This document shows positions 1 through 5,894 of a stretch of DNA of 7,587 nucleotides, one piece after another (the first letter of the stretch is position 1; every line of letters begins with the position of its first letter). Source of the DNA: DATLFP01 sp035540955. GTDB taxonomy: Bacteria > Actinomycetota > Acidimicrobiia > Acidimicrobiales > CADCSY01. The notes under the pieces were generated by a model. That model worked only from the letters and a program-made list of their open reading frames with translations. It made no database searches and had not been told where the DNA came from. The stretch lies in contig DATLFP010000130.1 in NCBI GenBank assembly GCA_035540955.1, positions 1 through 7,587 on the forward strand. The letters are read 5' to 3'. The translations under genes were made by a program, and so were the position numbers.

Positions 1-411
1 AGCCTCGGCGCCATCCCGGTGGTGCGGGGAACGCCCGACCGCGATGCGATGCGGGCGCTCGAGGAGACGTTGCGCGCGGGGGAGCCGGTCGTGATGTTCC
101 CCGAAGGGACCCGCCAGCGGGGGCCCGACGTGCAGCCCCTCTTCGACGGCCCGGCCTATGTGGCGTCGCGGGCCCGGGTGCCGATCGTGCCCGTCGGCAT
201 CGGCGGCTCGGAGCGGGCGATGCCCAAGGGCTCGAAGATGATCCGCCCGGTGAAGATCCACCTCGTGGTCGGCGAGCCCATCTGGCCCGAGGCGCGTGAG
301 GAGGGCGCGCGGGTGCCGCGCCGGGCCGTGGCCGAGCTCACGGCCACGCTCAAGGAGCGCGTGCAGGCTCTCTTCGACGACGCCCAGCGCACCGTCGGCC
401 TCCTCGACTGA
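1..411 (+). CDS. plsC: 1-acyl-sn-glycerol-3-phosphate acyltransferase (PlsC/LPLAT family), 5' truncated
   Basis: The frame is open from the first base of the window to a TGA at 409-411, so only the C-terminal 136 residues are present and the true start lies upstream. The family transfers an acyl chain to the sn-2 position of lysophosphatidate, giving phosphatidic acid at the inner face of the membrane. Visible signatures are a block II-like segment (GAIPVVRG, residues 3-10 of the fragment, with its conserved Arg), the block III substrate-binding motif FPEGTR (residues 33-38) and a block IV-like VPIVPVG. The catalytic HX4D motif (block I) is expected upstream and cannot be checked. In many actinomycetes plsC sits next to cmk and ispH, and ispH is indeed close here, though on the opposite strand. 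Exact acyl-acceptor specificity cannot be read from this fragment. Confidence 0.88.
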   Translation, partial: SLGAIPVVRGTPDRDAMRALEETLRAGEPVVMFPEGTRQRGPDVQPLFDGPAYVASRARVPIVPVGIGGSERAMPKGSKMIRPVKIHLVVGEPIWPEAREEGARVPRRAVAELTATLKERVQALFDDAQRTVGLLD

Positions 412-480
412 CCACCCCACCCAAGATCTCGGGCCGACGAAGGCCCTGGTAGGGCGTGCACCAGCCCGAGATCTTCGGGC
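412..480. terminator. Probable bidirectional terminator hairpin in convergent spacer
   Basis: This is the whole spacer between the stop of plsC and the stop of the leftward HD-domain gene. It contains a perfect 12-bp inverted repeat: AAGATCTCGGGC at 423-434 and GCCCGAGATCTT at 464-475. The 29-base interior holds a second small hairpin, GCCCT at 443-447 paired with AGGGC at 451-455 around a 3-base loop, so a stacked stem is possible. No T-run follows on either strand, which is common for terminators of high-GC actinobacteria. Position between two converging stops is the main reason for calling it a terminator; a dispersed repeat is the alternative. Confidence 0.65.
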
Positions 481-1044
481 TCAGCCGGGGATGAGGTTGG
501 CGGCGCCGAAGACCTTGCGGACGCGGCCCTCGAAGTGCTCGAGGGGGAGGGTGTCGTAGTCGGGATCGAAGGCGGTCTGATCCCAGTCGTCGGCGAAGCG
601 GGCGGCGAGGTCGAACACCTCGGGGGCGAGGGTCGCCCGGTGCTTCTCGCGGGCATCGGGATCGCCGCCGAAGTGGGCGTAGTAGTGGCGGCCCTGGAAG
701 TCCTGGTGCACGCGGATCATGTCGTAGACCTCGGGGCGGACGTACGGCTTGAGGATCTCGGCGGCGATCGCCGGGTGGTTGGGCACCGAGATCGCCTTGC
801 CGATGTCATGGCACAGGCTGGCCACGACGACCTCGTCGTCGGCGCCGTCCCGCTCGGCCCGGGTCGCCGTCTGGAGGCAGTGCGTGAGCTGGTCGGTGGC
901 GAAGCCGTCGACGATGTCGGCGAGGGAGCGCAGAAGGTCGAGCACCCGCTCGGCGACGCGGCCCTGGTTCTTCGCCGTCTCGGCGCCGATCACCGCCCAC
1001 TGCTCGGCGGTCGAGGTGTCCATGCTCGTGAAGCTGGTAGCCAT
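481..1044 (-). CDS. HD-domain protein of the mixed-valent diiron oxygenase type (PhnZ/TmpB-like)
   Basis: A 187-residue protein of the HD superfamily. Candidate metal ligands, in order, are H55 (THCLQTA), H79-D80 (CHDIGK), H90 (NHPAIAA), H113 (VHQDFQG) and D155 (WDQ). This is the six-ligand spacing pattern of PhnZ and related HD diiron oxygenases, more than that of a plain HD phosphohydrolase. The lengths also match (PhnZ is about 190 residues). Judged against my memory of PhnZ, its tyrosine (Y24), the histidine after the HD pair (H62) and the phosphonate-binding lysine (K108) correspond to V45, K83 and Q117 here, so the substrate is probably not the PhnZ one. No phosphonate genes are visible. 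The gene lies just downstream of ispH on the same strand (17 bases from its stop), so it is likely co-transcribed. The ATG at 1044 is preferred because GGGAGG lies 9 bases before it; an in-frame ATG at 1053 abuts that same GGGAGG and would leave no spacer. A hydrolase role remains possible. Confidence 0.8.
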   Translation of the reverse strand: MATSFTSMDTSTAEQWAVIGAETAKNQGRVAERVLDLLRSLADIVDGFATDQLTHCLQTATRAERDGADDEVVVASLCHDIGKAISVPNHPAIAAEILKPYVRPEVYDMIRVHQDFQGRHYYAHFGGDPDAREKHRATLAPEVFDLAARFADDWDQTAFDPDYDTLPLEHFEGRVRKVFGAANLIPG

Positions 1045-1053
1045 GGGCGCCAT

Positions 1054-1059
1054 CCTCCC
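1054..1059 (-). promoter_or_regulatory. Shine-Dalgarno site deciding the HD-gene start
   Basis: On the minus strand these bases read GGGAGG, a strong anti-16S match. It touches the first in-frame ATG (1051-1053) with no spacer but sits 9 bases before the second ATG (1042-1044). This favours the second ATG as the real start. The site lies directly after the ispH stop codon, as expected for a downstream gene of an operon. Confidence 0.65.
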
Positions 1060-1061
1060 AG

Positions 1062-2051
1062 TCAGCGGGCCAGGTCGGCCAGCACGTCGGAGGCGGCGAC
1101 CTCGCGGTCGCCGGCGATCTTGTCGGGACCGAGGAGGTCACGCAGCTCGCGGGGGAGGGGGAAGTACTCGTCTTCGCTGGTGATGCGCACCTCCTCGACG
1201 CCCCCGACCGGCGCCAGTCGTGCGATGACGGCGCGGACGAGCTCCTCGGGGGCGGACGCGCCGGCGGTGACGCCGACGGTGCCGTACAGGTCGCGGGGCA
1301 CCTCGTCGACGCTGTTGACTCGCAGGACGCGGTCGGCCCCCGCCGCTCGCGCCACCTTCTCGAGCGCGACCGTGTTGGAGGAGTTCGCCGAGCCGATGAC
1401 GACGATGGCATCGCACGCCGGTGCGATCTGCTGGAGCGCCGTCTGGCGGTTCGTGGTCGCGAAGCAGAGATCGCTGCGCCCCGGCATCCAGAGATCGGGC
1501 CACCGCTCGCGGGCGGCCTCGAGCACGCCCTGCCAGTCGTGGTGGCTGAGCGTCGTCTGGGCCAGCAGGGCGACGGGCGTGCCCGGATCGTCGAGGGCCG
1601 CGACGTCGGCCTCGGTCTCGACGAGGGCGGTCGACCCGGGGGCGACCGCCATGGTGCCCACCGCCTCGTCGTGGCCCTCGTGACCGACGTACACGACCGT
1701 GTAGCCCTTGCCCGCCCGGGTCTTCACCTCGTGGTGGACCTTGGTGACCAGCGGGCACACCGCGTTCACCACGAACCCGCCCCGGTCGCGCGCCGTCTGC
1801 ACCACCTCGGGTGCCGACCCGTGCGCGGACAGCATGATGGGAGCACCGCTCGGCACCTCGGCGATGTCGTCGACGAAGACGACGCCGAGATCGCGGAAGC
1901 GGTCGACCACGACCCGGTTGTGGACGATCTCGTGGTAGCAGTAGATCGGCGGCTCGAAGGTGCGCACCATCCACGCCAGCGCCTTGATGGCCATCTCGAC
2001 GCCGGCGCAGAAGCCCCGGGGGGCGGCCAGCAGCACCTTGTCGACCGGCAT
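1062..2051 (-). CDS. ispH: 4-hydroxy-3-methylbut-2-enyl diphosphate reductase (IspH/LytB)
   Basis: A 329-residue, full-length IspH. The enzyme carries out the last step of the MEP pathway, reductive dehydration of HMBPP to IPP and DMAPP, using a [4Fe-4S] cluster in the cytoplasm. The three cluster cysteines are visible: C15 (PRGFCAGV), C99 (NAVCPLVTK) and C196 (DLCFATTNRQ). Substrate and proton-relay residues are also in place: H44 (EIVHN), H77 (SAHGSA), H124/H127 with E129 (GHEGHDE), T166/T167 (QTTLS), S224-N226 (NSSNT region) and S266 (TAGASAPEE). The ATG at 2051 has no Shine-Dalgarno site but lies 6 bases after a TAGCCT hexamer, consistent with a leaderless transcript. The PhnZ-like HD gene follows after 17 bases; the DUF512 gene diverges upstream. 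Confidence 0.97.
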   Translation of the reverse strand: MPVDKVLLAAPRGFCAGVEMAIKALAWMVRTFEPPIYCYHEIVHNRVVVDRFRDLGVVFVDDIAEVPSGAPIMLSAHGSAPEVVQTARDRGGFVVNAVCPLVTKVHHEVKTRAGKGYTVVYVGHEGHDEAVGTMAVAPGSTALVETEADVAALDDPGTPVALLAQTTLSHHDWQGVLEAARERWPDLWMPGRSDLCFATTNRQTALQQIAPACDAIVVIGSANSSNTVALEKVARAAGADRVLRVNSVDEVPRDLYGTVGVTAGASAPEELVRAVIARLAPVGGVEEVRITSEDEYFPLPRELRDLLGPDKIAGDREVAASDVLADLAR

Positions 2052-2082
2052 GTTCCCAGGCTAGGGGCCGTACCCTGGGGTG
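2052..2082. promoter_or_regulatory. Divergent, near-palindromic promoter region between ispH and the DUF512 gene
   Basis: Only 31 bases separate the two ATG codons. Arms 2055-2063 (CCCAGGCTA) and 2071-2079 (TACCCTGGG) form an inverted repeat with 8 of 9 bases matching around a 7-base centre. Each arm holds a -10-like hexamer: TACCCT at 2071-2076 on the plus strand and TAGCCT at 2063-2058 on the minus strand. Each is followed by exactly 6 bases and then ATG (2083 rightward, 2051 leftward), the geometry expected when transcription starts at the A of the start codon. No convincing -35 element is seen on either strand. Both promoters must overlap the opposite gene's start, so they may compete for RNA polymerase. 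The call rests on pattern only. Confidence 0.6.
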
Positions 2083-3483
2083 ATGTCCGTAGGCCGGCTC
2101 GACGCCGCGCGCGCCGTCGACGTGCCCCGGATCGTTGCCGTGGAGCCGGGTTCGCCCGCGGCCCGGGCCGGCCTGGTACCCGGCGACGAGGTGGTGAGCA
2201 TCGGCGGGCGGATGCCGCGGGACGTCCTCGAGTGGCGCCTGATGGTCGACGACGCCGACCCCGAGCTCGAGGTGCGGCGCGGTGGGCTCGAGGTGCTCGT
2301 CCGGGTGCCGAAGCGGGAGGGCGAGGCGCTCGGCGCCGAGGTGCACTCCTCGGTGTTCGACCGGGTCCGCACCTGCGACAACCACTGCGAGTTCTGCTTC
2401 ATCTACCAGCTGCCGAAGGGCATGCGCCGGTCGCTGTACCTGAAGGACGACGACTACCGGCTGTCGTTCCTGTACGGCAACTTCACGACGCTCACCCGCT
2501 TCACGGAGGCCGACCTCGAGCGGGTGGTCACCGAGGGGCTGTCGCCGCTGCACGTGTCGATCCACGCCACCGACCCCGAGGTGCGGGCCCGCATGCTCAA
2601 GAACCGCCGCGGCGCCACATCGCTCCGATGGTTGCGGGCCCTGCTCGATCACGGCATCACCGTGCACGGCCAAGTGGTCGTCTGCCCGGGCGTGAACGAC
2701 GGCGACGTGCTCGAGGCCACCCTCGCCGGTGTGCTCGGCGAGTATCCCGAGCTGGCGACGCTGTGCGTGGTGCCGCTCGGGATCAGCGCCTTCAATCCCG
2801 AGCCGTCGCTCCGACCGCACACGCAGGGAGAGGCGGCGGCGGTGGTCGACGCCGTCGAGTCGTGGCAGCCGACGTACCAGCGGCTGCTGGGCCGGCGCCT
2901 GGCGTTCCTGTCCGACGAGTACTACCTGCTCGCCGACCGGCCGTTCCCCGCCGCCGAGCACTACGAGGGCTTCGCCATGCACGAGGACGGCGTCGGGATG
3001 GCCCGGCTGTTCGCGCTGGAGCTCGCCGGCGAGGTCGCGGTCGGGACCGGTCCCCGCTCGGGGTTCTTCGCCGCCGTCGACGGCGCGCCGGCCGAGGGCT
3101 ACCGCGCCACGCGCGTCGTGCTCGGCGCAGGACGGCGCTCCCGAACCGACCGCGAGGAGCGGCGCCCGGTCGGCGTGCTCACCGGGGAATACGGGGCGCG
3201 CGTGCTGAGGCCGCTGCTGGCCGGGCGGCCGGACGTGCGGGTGATCCCGATCGAGAACCGGTTCTTCGGAGGGACGACGGCGGTCACGGGGCTCCTGACC
3301 GGCGTCGACGTGGCGCGGGTGCTGGCCGAACAGCCCGAGGGTGACCGGTACCTGCTGCCCGACGTGTGCCTGAGCCAGGGTCGGTTCCTCGACGGCTCGG
3401 TACCGGGCGACCTGCCCCGACCCGTCGAGATCGTGCCCACCGACGGCGTGTCGCTCCGGGCCGCGCTGGAACTCGCAGGATGA
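2083..3483 (+). CDS. PDZ / radical SAM-like / DUF512 protein
   Basis: A 466-residue protein with the standard build of the DUF512 family. Residues about 12-75 form a PDZ-like domain (VEPGSPAARAGLVPGDEV). Then comes a cysteine motif CDNHCEFCF (C98, C102, C105), a CX3CX2C [4Fe-4S] signature of radical SAM proteins, followed by the family-typical IYQLPKGMR and a TIM-barrel-like stretch (HVSIHATDPEVR, VVVCPGVNDG). The C-terminal DUF512 part is recognisable by NRFFGGTTAVTGLLTG and LLPDVCLSQGRFLDG. The reaction is not known; a cytoplasmic iron-sulfur protein is a fair inference. Its stop overlaps the start of der (ATGA), a pairing also known from Firmicutes, which suggests a link with ribosome assembly. 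The start is chosen at ATG 2083 because of the -10-like hexamer 6 bases upstream; a GTG at 2080 would add one residue. No proper Shine-Dalgarno site is seen for either. Confidence 0.9.
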   Translation: MSVGRLDAARAVDVPRIVAVEPGSPAARAGLVPGDEVVSIGGRMPRDVLEWRLMVDDADPELEVRRGGLEVLVRVPKREGEALGAEVHSSVFDRVRTCDNHCEFCFIYQLPKGMRRSLYLKDDDYRLSFLYGNFTTLTRFTEADLERVVTEGLSPLHVSIHATDPEVRARMLKNRRGATSLRWLRALLDHGITVHGQVVVCPGVNDGDVLEATLAGVLGEYPELATLCVVPLGISAFNPEPSLRPHTQGEAAAVVDAVESWQPTYQRLLGRRLAFLSDEYYLLADRPFPAAEHYEGFAMHEDGVGMARLFALELAGEVAVGTGPRSGFFAAVDGAPAEGYRATRVVLGAGRRSRTDREERRPVGVLTGEYGARVLRPLLAGRPDVRVIPIENRFFGGTTAVTGLLTGVDVARVLAEQPEGDRYLLPDVCLSQGRFLDGSVPGDLPRPVEIVPTDGVSLRAALELAG

Positions 3484-4787
3484 CGCTGCCGGTGGTGGCC
3501 GTCGTCGGGCGGCCGAACGTGGGGAAGTCGACGCTGCTCAACCGCATCGTCGGCCGGCGGGCGGCGATCGTCGAGGAGAAGCCGGGTGTGACCCGCGACC
3601 GCAAGGCGGTCGAGGCGGAGTGGAGCGGCCGGCACTTCCTGGTCGTCGACACCGGCGGATGGATGGCGAAGGGCAGTGCTCTCGACGACAAGGTCAGCCA
3701 CCAGGCCGAGCAGGCATGGCAGGGTGCCGACCTCGTGCTCGTGGTCGTCGACGCCGCCATCGGCATCACCACCGAGGACCGGGCCGTCGCCCAACGGGTG
3801 CGGGCGGGCAGCGTGCCCGTGCTGCTGGTCGCCAACAAGGTCGACGGGGAATCCCGGGAGTCCGACGCGTGGGACCTGGTGAAGCTCGGTCTGGGCGACC
3901 CGTGGCTGGTGTCGGCGCTCCACGGTCGGGGCACCGGCGACCTGCTCGATGAGGTGGTGCGGCTGCTCCCTCCCGAGGCCGACGACGGCGCGACCAGCGA
4001 CGACGGCGACGCCGACGAGAAGGTTCCCGGCGTCGCCATCGTCGGGCGGCCCAACGTCGGCAAGTCGACCCTGTTCAACCGGTTGATCGGCGAGGAGCGC
4101 TCCGTCGTCCACGACATGCCGGGCACGACCCGGGACACCGTCGACACGGTGGTCGAGACGGCATCGGGCCGCCTGCGGTTCCTCGACACCGCCGGGATGC
4201 GCCGCAAGGCGAAGATCGACGAGGGCACCGAGTACTACTCGCTGGTGCGTGCGCTCCAGGCCATCGACGAGGCCGACGTGGCCATCCTCGTGATCGACGC
4301 CACCGACGGCGTGACCGCCCAGGACCAACGCCTGGCGGAGCGGATCGACGCCGCCGGCTCGCCGGTGGTGATCCTGCTCAACAAGTGGGAGACCCTCGAC
4401 GCCGAGCGCCGCCAGGACGTGCTGTTCCAGGTGGGCGACAAGCTGCACTTCCTGGCGACGTCGCCGGTGCTGAAGGGCAGCGCCCTCACCGGCAAGGGCG
4501 TGCACCGGCTGCTACCCGCCATCGACGACGCCATCGAGGCCTACCACCGCCGAGTGCCCACCCGGGAGCTCAACCAGGTGCTCCAGGCCGCCCAGGCCGC
4601 CCACCCCTCGCCCACGGGGCGGGTGCTCTACGCCACGCAGGGCGCCATCGACCCCCCGACGTTCACCCTGTTCGCCAACCGCGACCTGCCGCCCACCTAC
4701 CTTCGCTACCTGGAGCGCAAGATCCGGGAGCACTTCGGGTTCGGGAACACCCCGTTGAAGGTCCGGGTGCGGCGCCGGTCGTCGTAG
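3480..4787 (+). CDS. der: Ribosome biogenesis GTPase Der (EngA), two GTPase domains
   Basis: A 435-residue protein, the usual length for Der, which assists maturation of the 50S ribosomal subunit. GTPase domain 1 has the P-loop GRPNVGKS (residues 10-17), G2 threonine T38 (GVTRD), G3 DTGG (57-60), G4 NKVD (119-122) and G5 SAL (145-147). An acidic linker (about 166-181, rich in Asp) leads to domain 2: P-loop GRPNVGKS (189-196), G2 TT (216-217), G3 DTAG (236-239), G4 NKWE (301-304) and G5 SAL (334-336). The C-terminal KH-like domain spans about 355-431 and ends in a basic tail. The second G4 has Glu where Der proteins normally have Asp (NKWD). The ATG at 3480 overlaps the TGA of the DUF512 gene, so the two are probably translationally coupled. 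In-frame codons run further upstream, but that stretch lies inside the DUF512 gene and shows no family similarity. Confidence 0.97.
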   Translation: MTLPVVAVVGRPNVGKSTLLNRIVGRRAAIVEEKPGVTRDRKAVEAEWSGRHFLVVDTGGWMAKGSALDDKVSHQAEQAWQGADLVLVVVDAAIGITTEDRAVAQRVRAGSVPVLLVANKVDGESRESDAWDLVKLGLGDPWLVSALHGRGTGDLLDEVVRLLPPEADDGATSDDGDADEKVPGVAIVGRPNVGKSTLFNRLIGEERSVVHDMPGTTRDTVDTVVETASGRLRFLDTAGMRRKAKIDEGTEYYSLVRALQAIDEADVAILVIDATDGVTAQDQRLAERIDAAGSPVVILLNKWETLDAERRQDVLFQVGDKLHFLATSPVLKGSALTGKGVHRLLPAIDDAIEAYHRRVPTRELNQVLQAAQAAHPSPTGRVLYATQGAIDPPTFTLFANRDLPPTYLRYLERKIREHFGFGNTPLKVRVRRRSS

Positions 4788-4790
4788 TCT
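4785..4790 (+). promoter_or_regulatory. Possible -10-like hexamer before the phosphatase gene (weak)
   Basis: TAGTCT overlaps the der stop codon (TAG, 4785-4787) and lies 8 bases before the ATG at 4799, which has no Shine-Dalgarno site. It fits the TANNNT pattern seen at the ispH/DUF512 promoter, so an internal, near-leaderless start is possible. The spacing is 2 bases longer than in that promoter, and a hexamer built on a stop codon could easily be chance. Confidence 0.25.
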
Positions 4791-4798
4791 TCGCGCAG

Positions 4799-5884
4799 AT
4801 GCTGGACCAACCGGCCCTGGTCGTCGTGGCGGCCGCCGCCCTGGCCGCGGCAGTCGTGTGGGGGCGCTCGGCCCGGCGGCTGCAGCGGGCCCACACCCGG
4901 ATCTCGGCGTCAACCGGCGCCGAGTCGGAGGCGTCGCTGCTGGCCCGAGCGGCGTACCTGAAGGACGTCCACGCCGCCGGCCTCTACCTCGTGGTCCTCG
5001 TCGTCGCCGTGATCGAGGCCGGGTGGTCGCTGCGGTGGGGGCGCTACGTGCTGTTCGCGGCCGTGGTGCCCGCCGCCCTGTCGCTCCGCTACGGCCGGGC
5101 CCTCCTGCGCCAGGCGCGGATGGCGGAGAGCCGGTCGCAGCTCGAGCAGCGGGCCGAGGAGGTCCTCGAGCAGGAGGCACTGGCCCCCCGGCGGTGGGCG
5201 GCCCGGCTCGCCCCGGAGGAGCTGGCCGAGATCCCCGGCTTCGAGGTGGGGACGCTCTACCGCGCCGGCACCGGCATGATGGCGGGCGACTTCTACGACG
5301 TGTTCCGCACCGGTCGCTCGCGCATCGCGGCGGTGATCGGTGACGTGTCCGGTCACGGCATCGAGCCGTCGATCACCGCCTTCCAGGCGAAGTACCTGTT
5401 GCGGCTCTTCCTCCGTCAGTTCCGCGACCCCGGCCAGGCGCTCGAGGAGCTGAACGGCCAGGTCTTCTCCCAGCACCACGGCGAGGAGTTCATCTCCATG
5501 GCGGTGGTCGTGTTCGACACCGAGGCGGGGACGCTCCGGTATGCGTCGGCCGGCCACCCGCCGGCGTTCCTCTGGCACGGTGGCGAGGTCCGGGGCCTCG
5601 AGGCGACCGGACCGCTGATCTCACTCACCAGCGACGGCGAGTACACGAGCCGGGAGGTGCCGCTGGCCGCCGGCGATCTCGTGCTCCTCTACACCGACGG
5701 GCTGGCCGAGGCCCGCAACGGCGAGTCCCTCTTCGGGGAGGACCGGATCGCCAACCACCTCCGCCGGGACCCGGGCGTCGACGTCGACGTGCTGTGCAAG
5801 TCGCTGGGTGAGGCGGCCGAGGACTACGCCTCCGGACCCCTCAACGACGACATCGCGATCCTCGCGGTGCGCCGCACCACATGA
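4799..5884 (+). CDS. Membrane-anchored PP2C-type phosphatase, SpoIIE/RsbU family
   Basis: A 361-residue protein. The N-terminal third is hydrophobic, with likely membrane segments at about 5-21, 60-75 and 82-96, followed by a charged, probably coiled-coil stretch (about 100-128). The rest is a SpoIIE/RsbU-type PPM serine phosphatase domain. The Mg/Mn-binding acidic residues are all visible: D164 (AGDFYD), D182 (GDVSGHG), D300 (YTDGLAEARN) and D350/D351 (NDDIAILAV), so it should be active. Relatives dephosphorylate anti-sigma-factor antagonists (STAS proteins) in partner-switching signalling. No PAS, GAF or response-regulator domain is seen, so the membrane part is the only candidate sensor. 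No anti-sigma kinase or STAS gene lies in the window, so its target is unknown. The ATG at 4799, 11 bases after der, is chosen because it directly precedes the first membrane segment. An upstream in-frame extension lies within der and looks like a shadow. Confidence 0.9.
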   Translation: MLDQPALVVVAAAALAAAVVWGRSARRLQRAHTRISASTGAESEASLLARAAYLKDVHAAGLYLVVLVVAVIEAGWSLRWGRYVLFAAVVPAALSLRYGRALLRQARMAESRSQLEQRAEEVLEQEALAPRRWAARLAPEELAEIPGFEVGTLYRAGTGMMAGDFYDVFRTGRSRIAAVIGDVSGHGIEPSITAFQAKYLLRLFLRQFRDPGQALEELNGQVFSQHHGEEFISMAVVVFDTEAGTLRYASAGHPPAFLWHGGEVRGLEATGPLISLTSDGEYTSREVPLAAGDLVLLYTDGLAEARNGESLFGEDRIANHLRRDPGVDVDVLCKSLGEAAEDYASGPLNDDIAILAVRRTT

Positions 5885-5886
5885 GG
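5883..5886 (+). promoter_or_regulatory. Shine-Dalgarno site for the carboxyltransferase gene
   Basis: GAGG, partly inside the phosphatase stop codon (TGA 5882-5884), lies 8 bases before ATG 5895. It fixes that ATG as the start over in-frame codons further upstream, which lie inside the phosphatase gene, and it supports joint transcription with that gene. Confidence 0.55.
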
Positions 5887-5894
5887 CGGGTCCG

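Noticed and set aside
481..1044. A phosphonate-degradation operon based on the PhnZ-like gene
   Set aside because: No PhnY, transporter or other phosphonate gene is in the window, and the residues I recall as contacting phosphonate in PhnZ are not conserved.
2052..2082. Riboswitch or attenuator upstream of ispH or DUF512
   Set aside because: The gap is too short for any known riboswitch, and both genes appear to lack a 5' UTR.
1138..2982. Long open frame on the minus strand across ispH and the DUF512 gene
   Set aside because: It overlaps two well-supported genes in another frame, and its translation is rich in Arg, Gly, His and Pro with no family motif. This is typical of antisense frames in GC-rich DNA.
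1539..3344. Long open frame on the plus strand across the ispH antisense and DUF512 regions
   Set aside because: It runs through the divergent promoter and through DUF512 in a shifted frame, is dominated by Arg, Ala and Gly, and has no recognisable domain.
3099..4505. Antisense open frame opposite der
   Set aside because: Same mirror effect; no start signal, domain or neighbour support, while der on the plus strand has all GTPase motifs.
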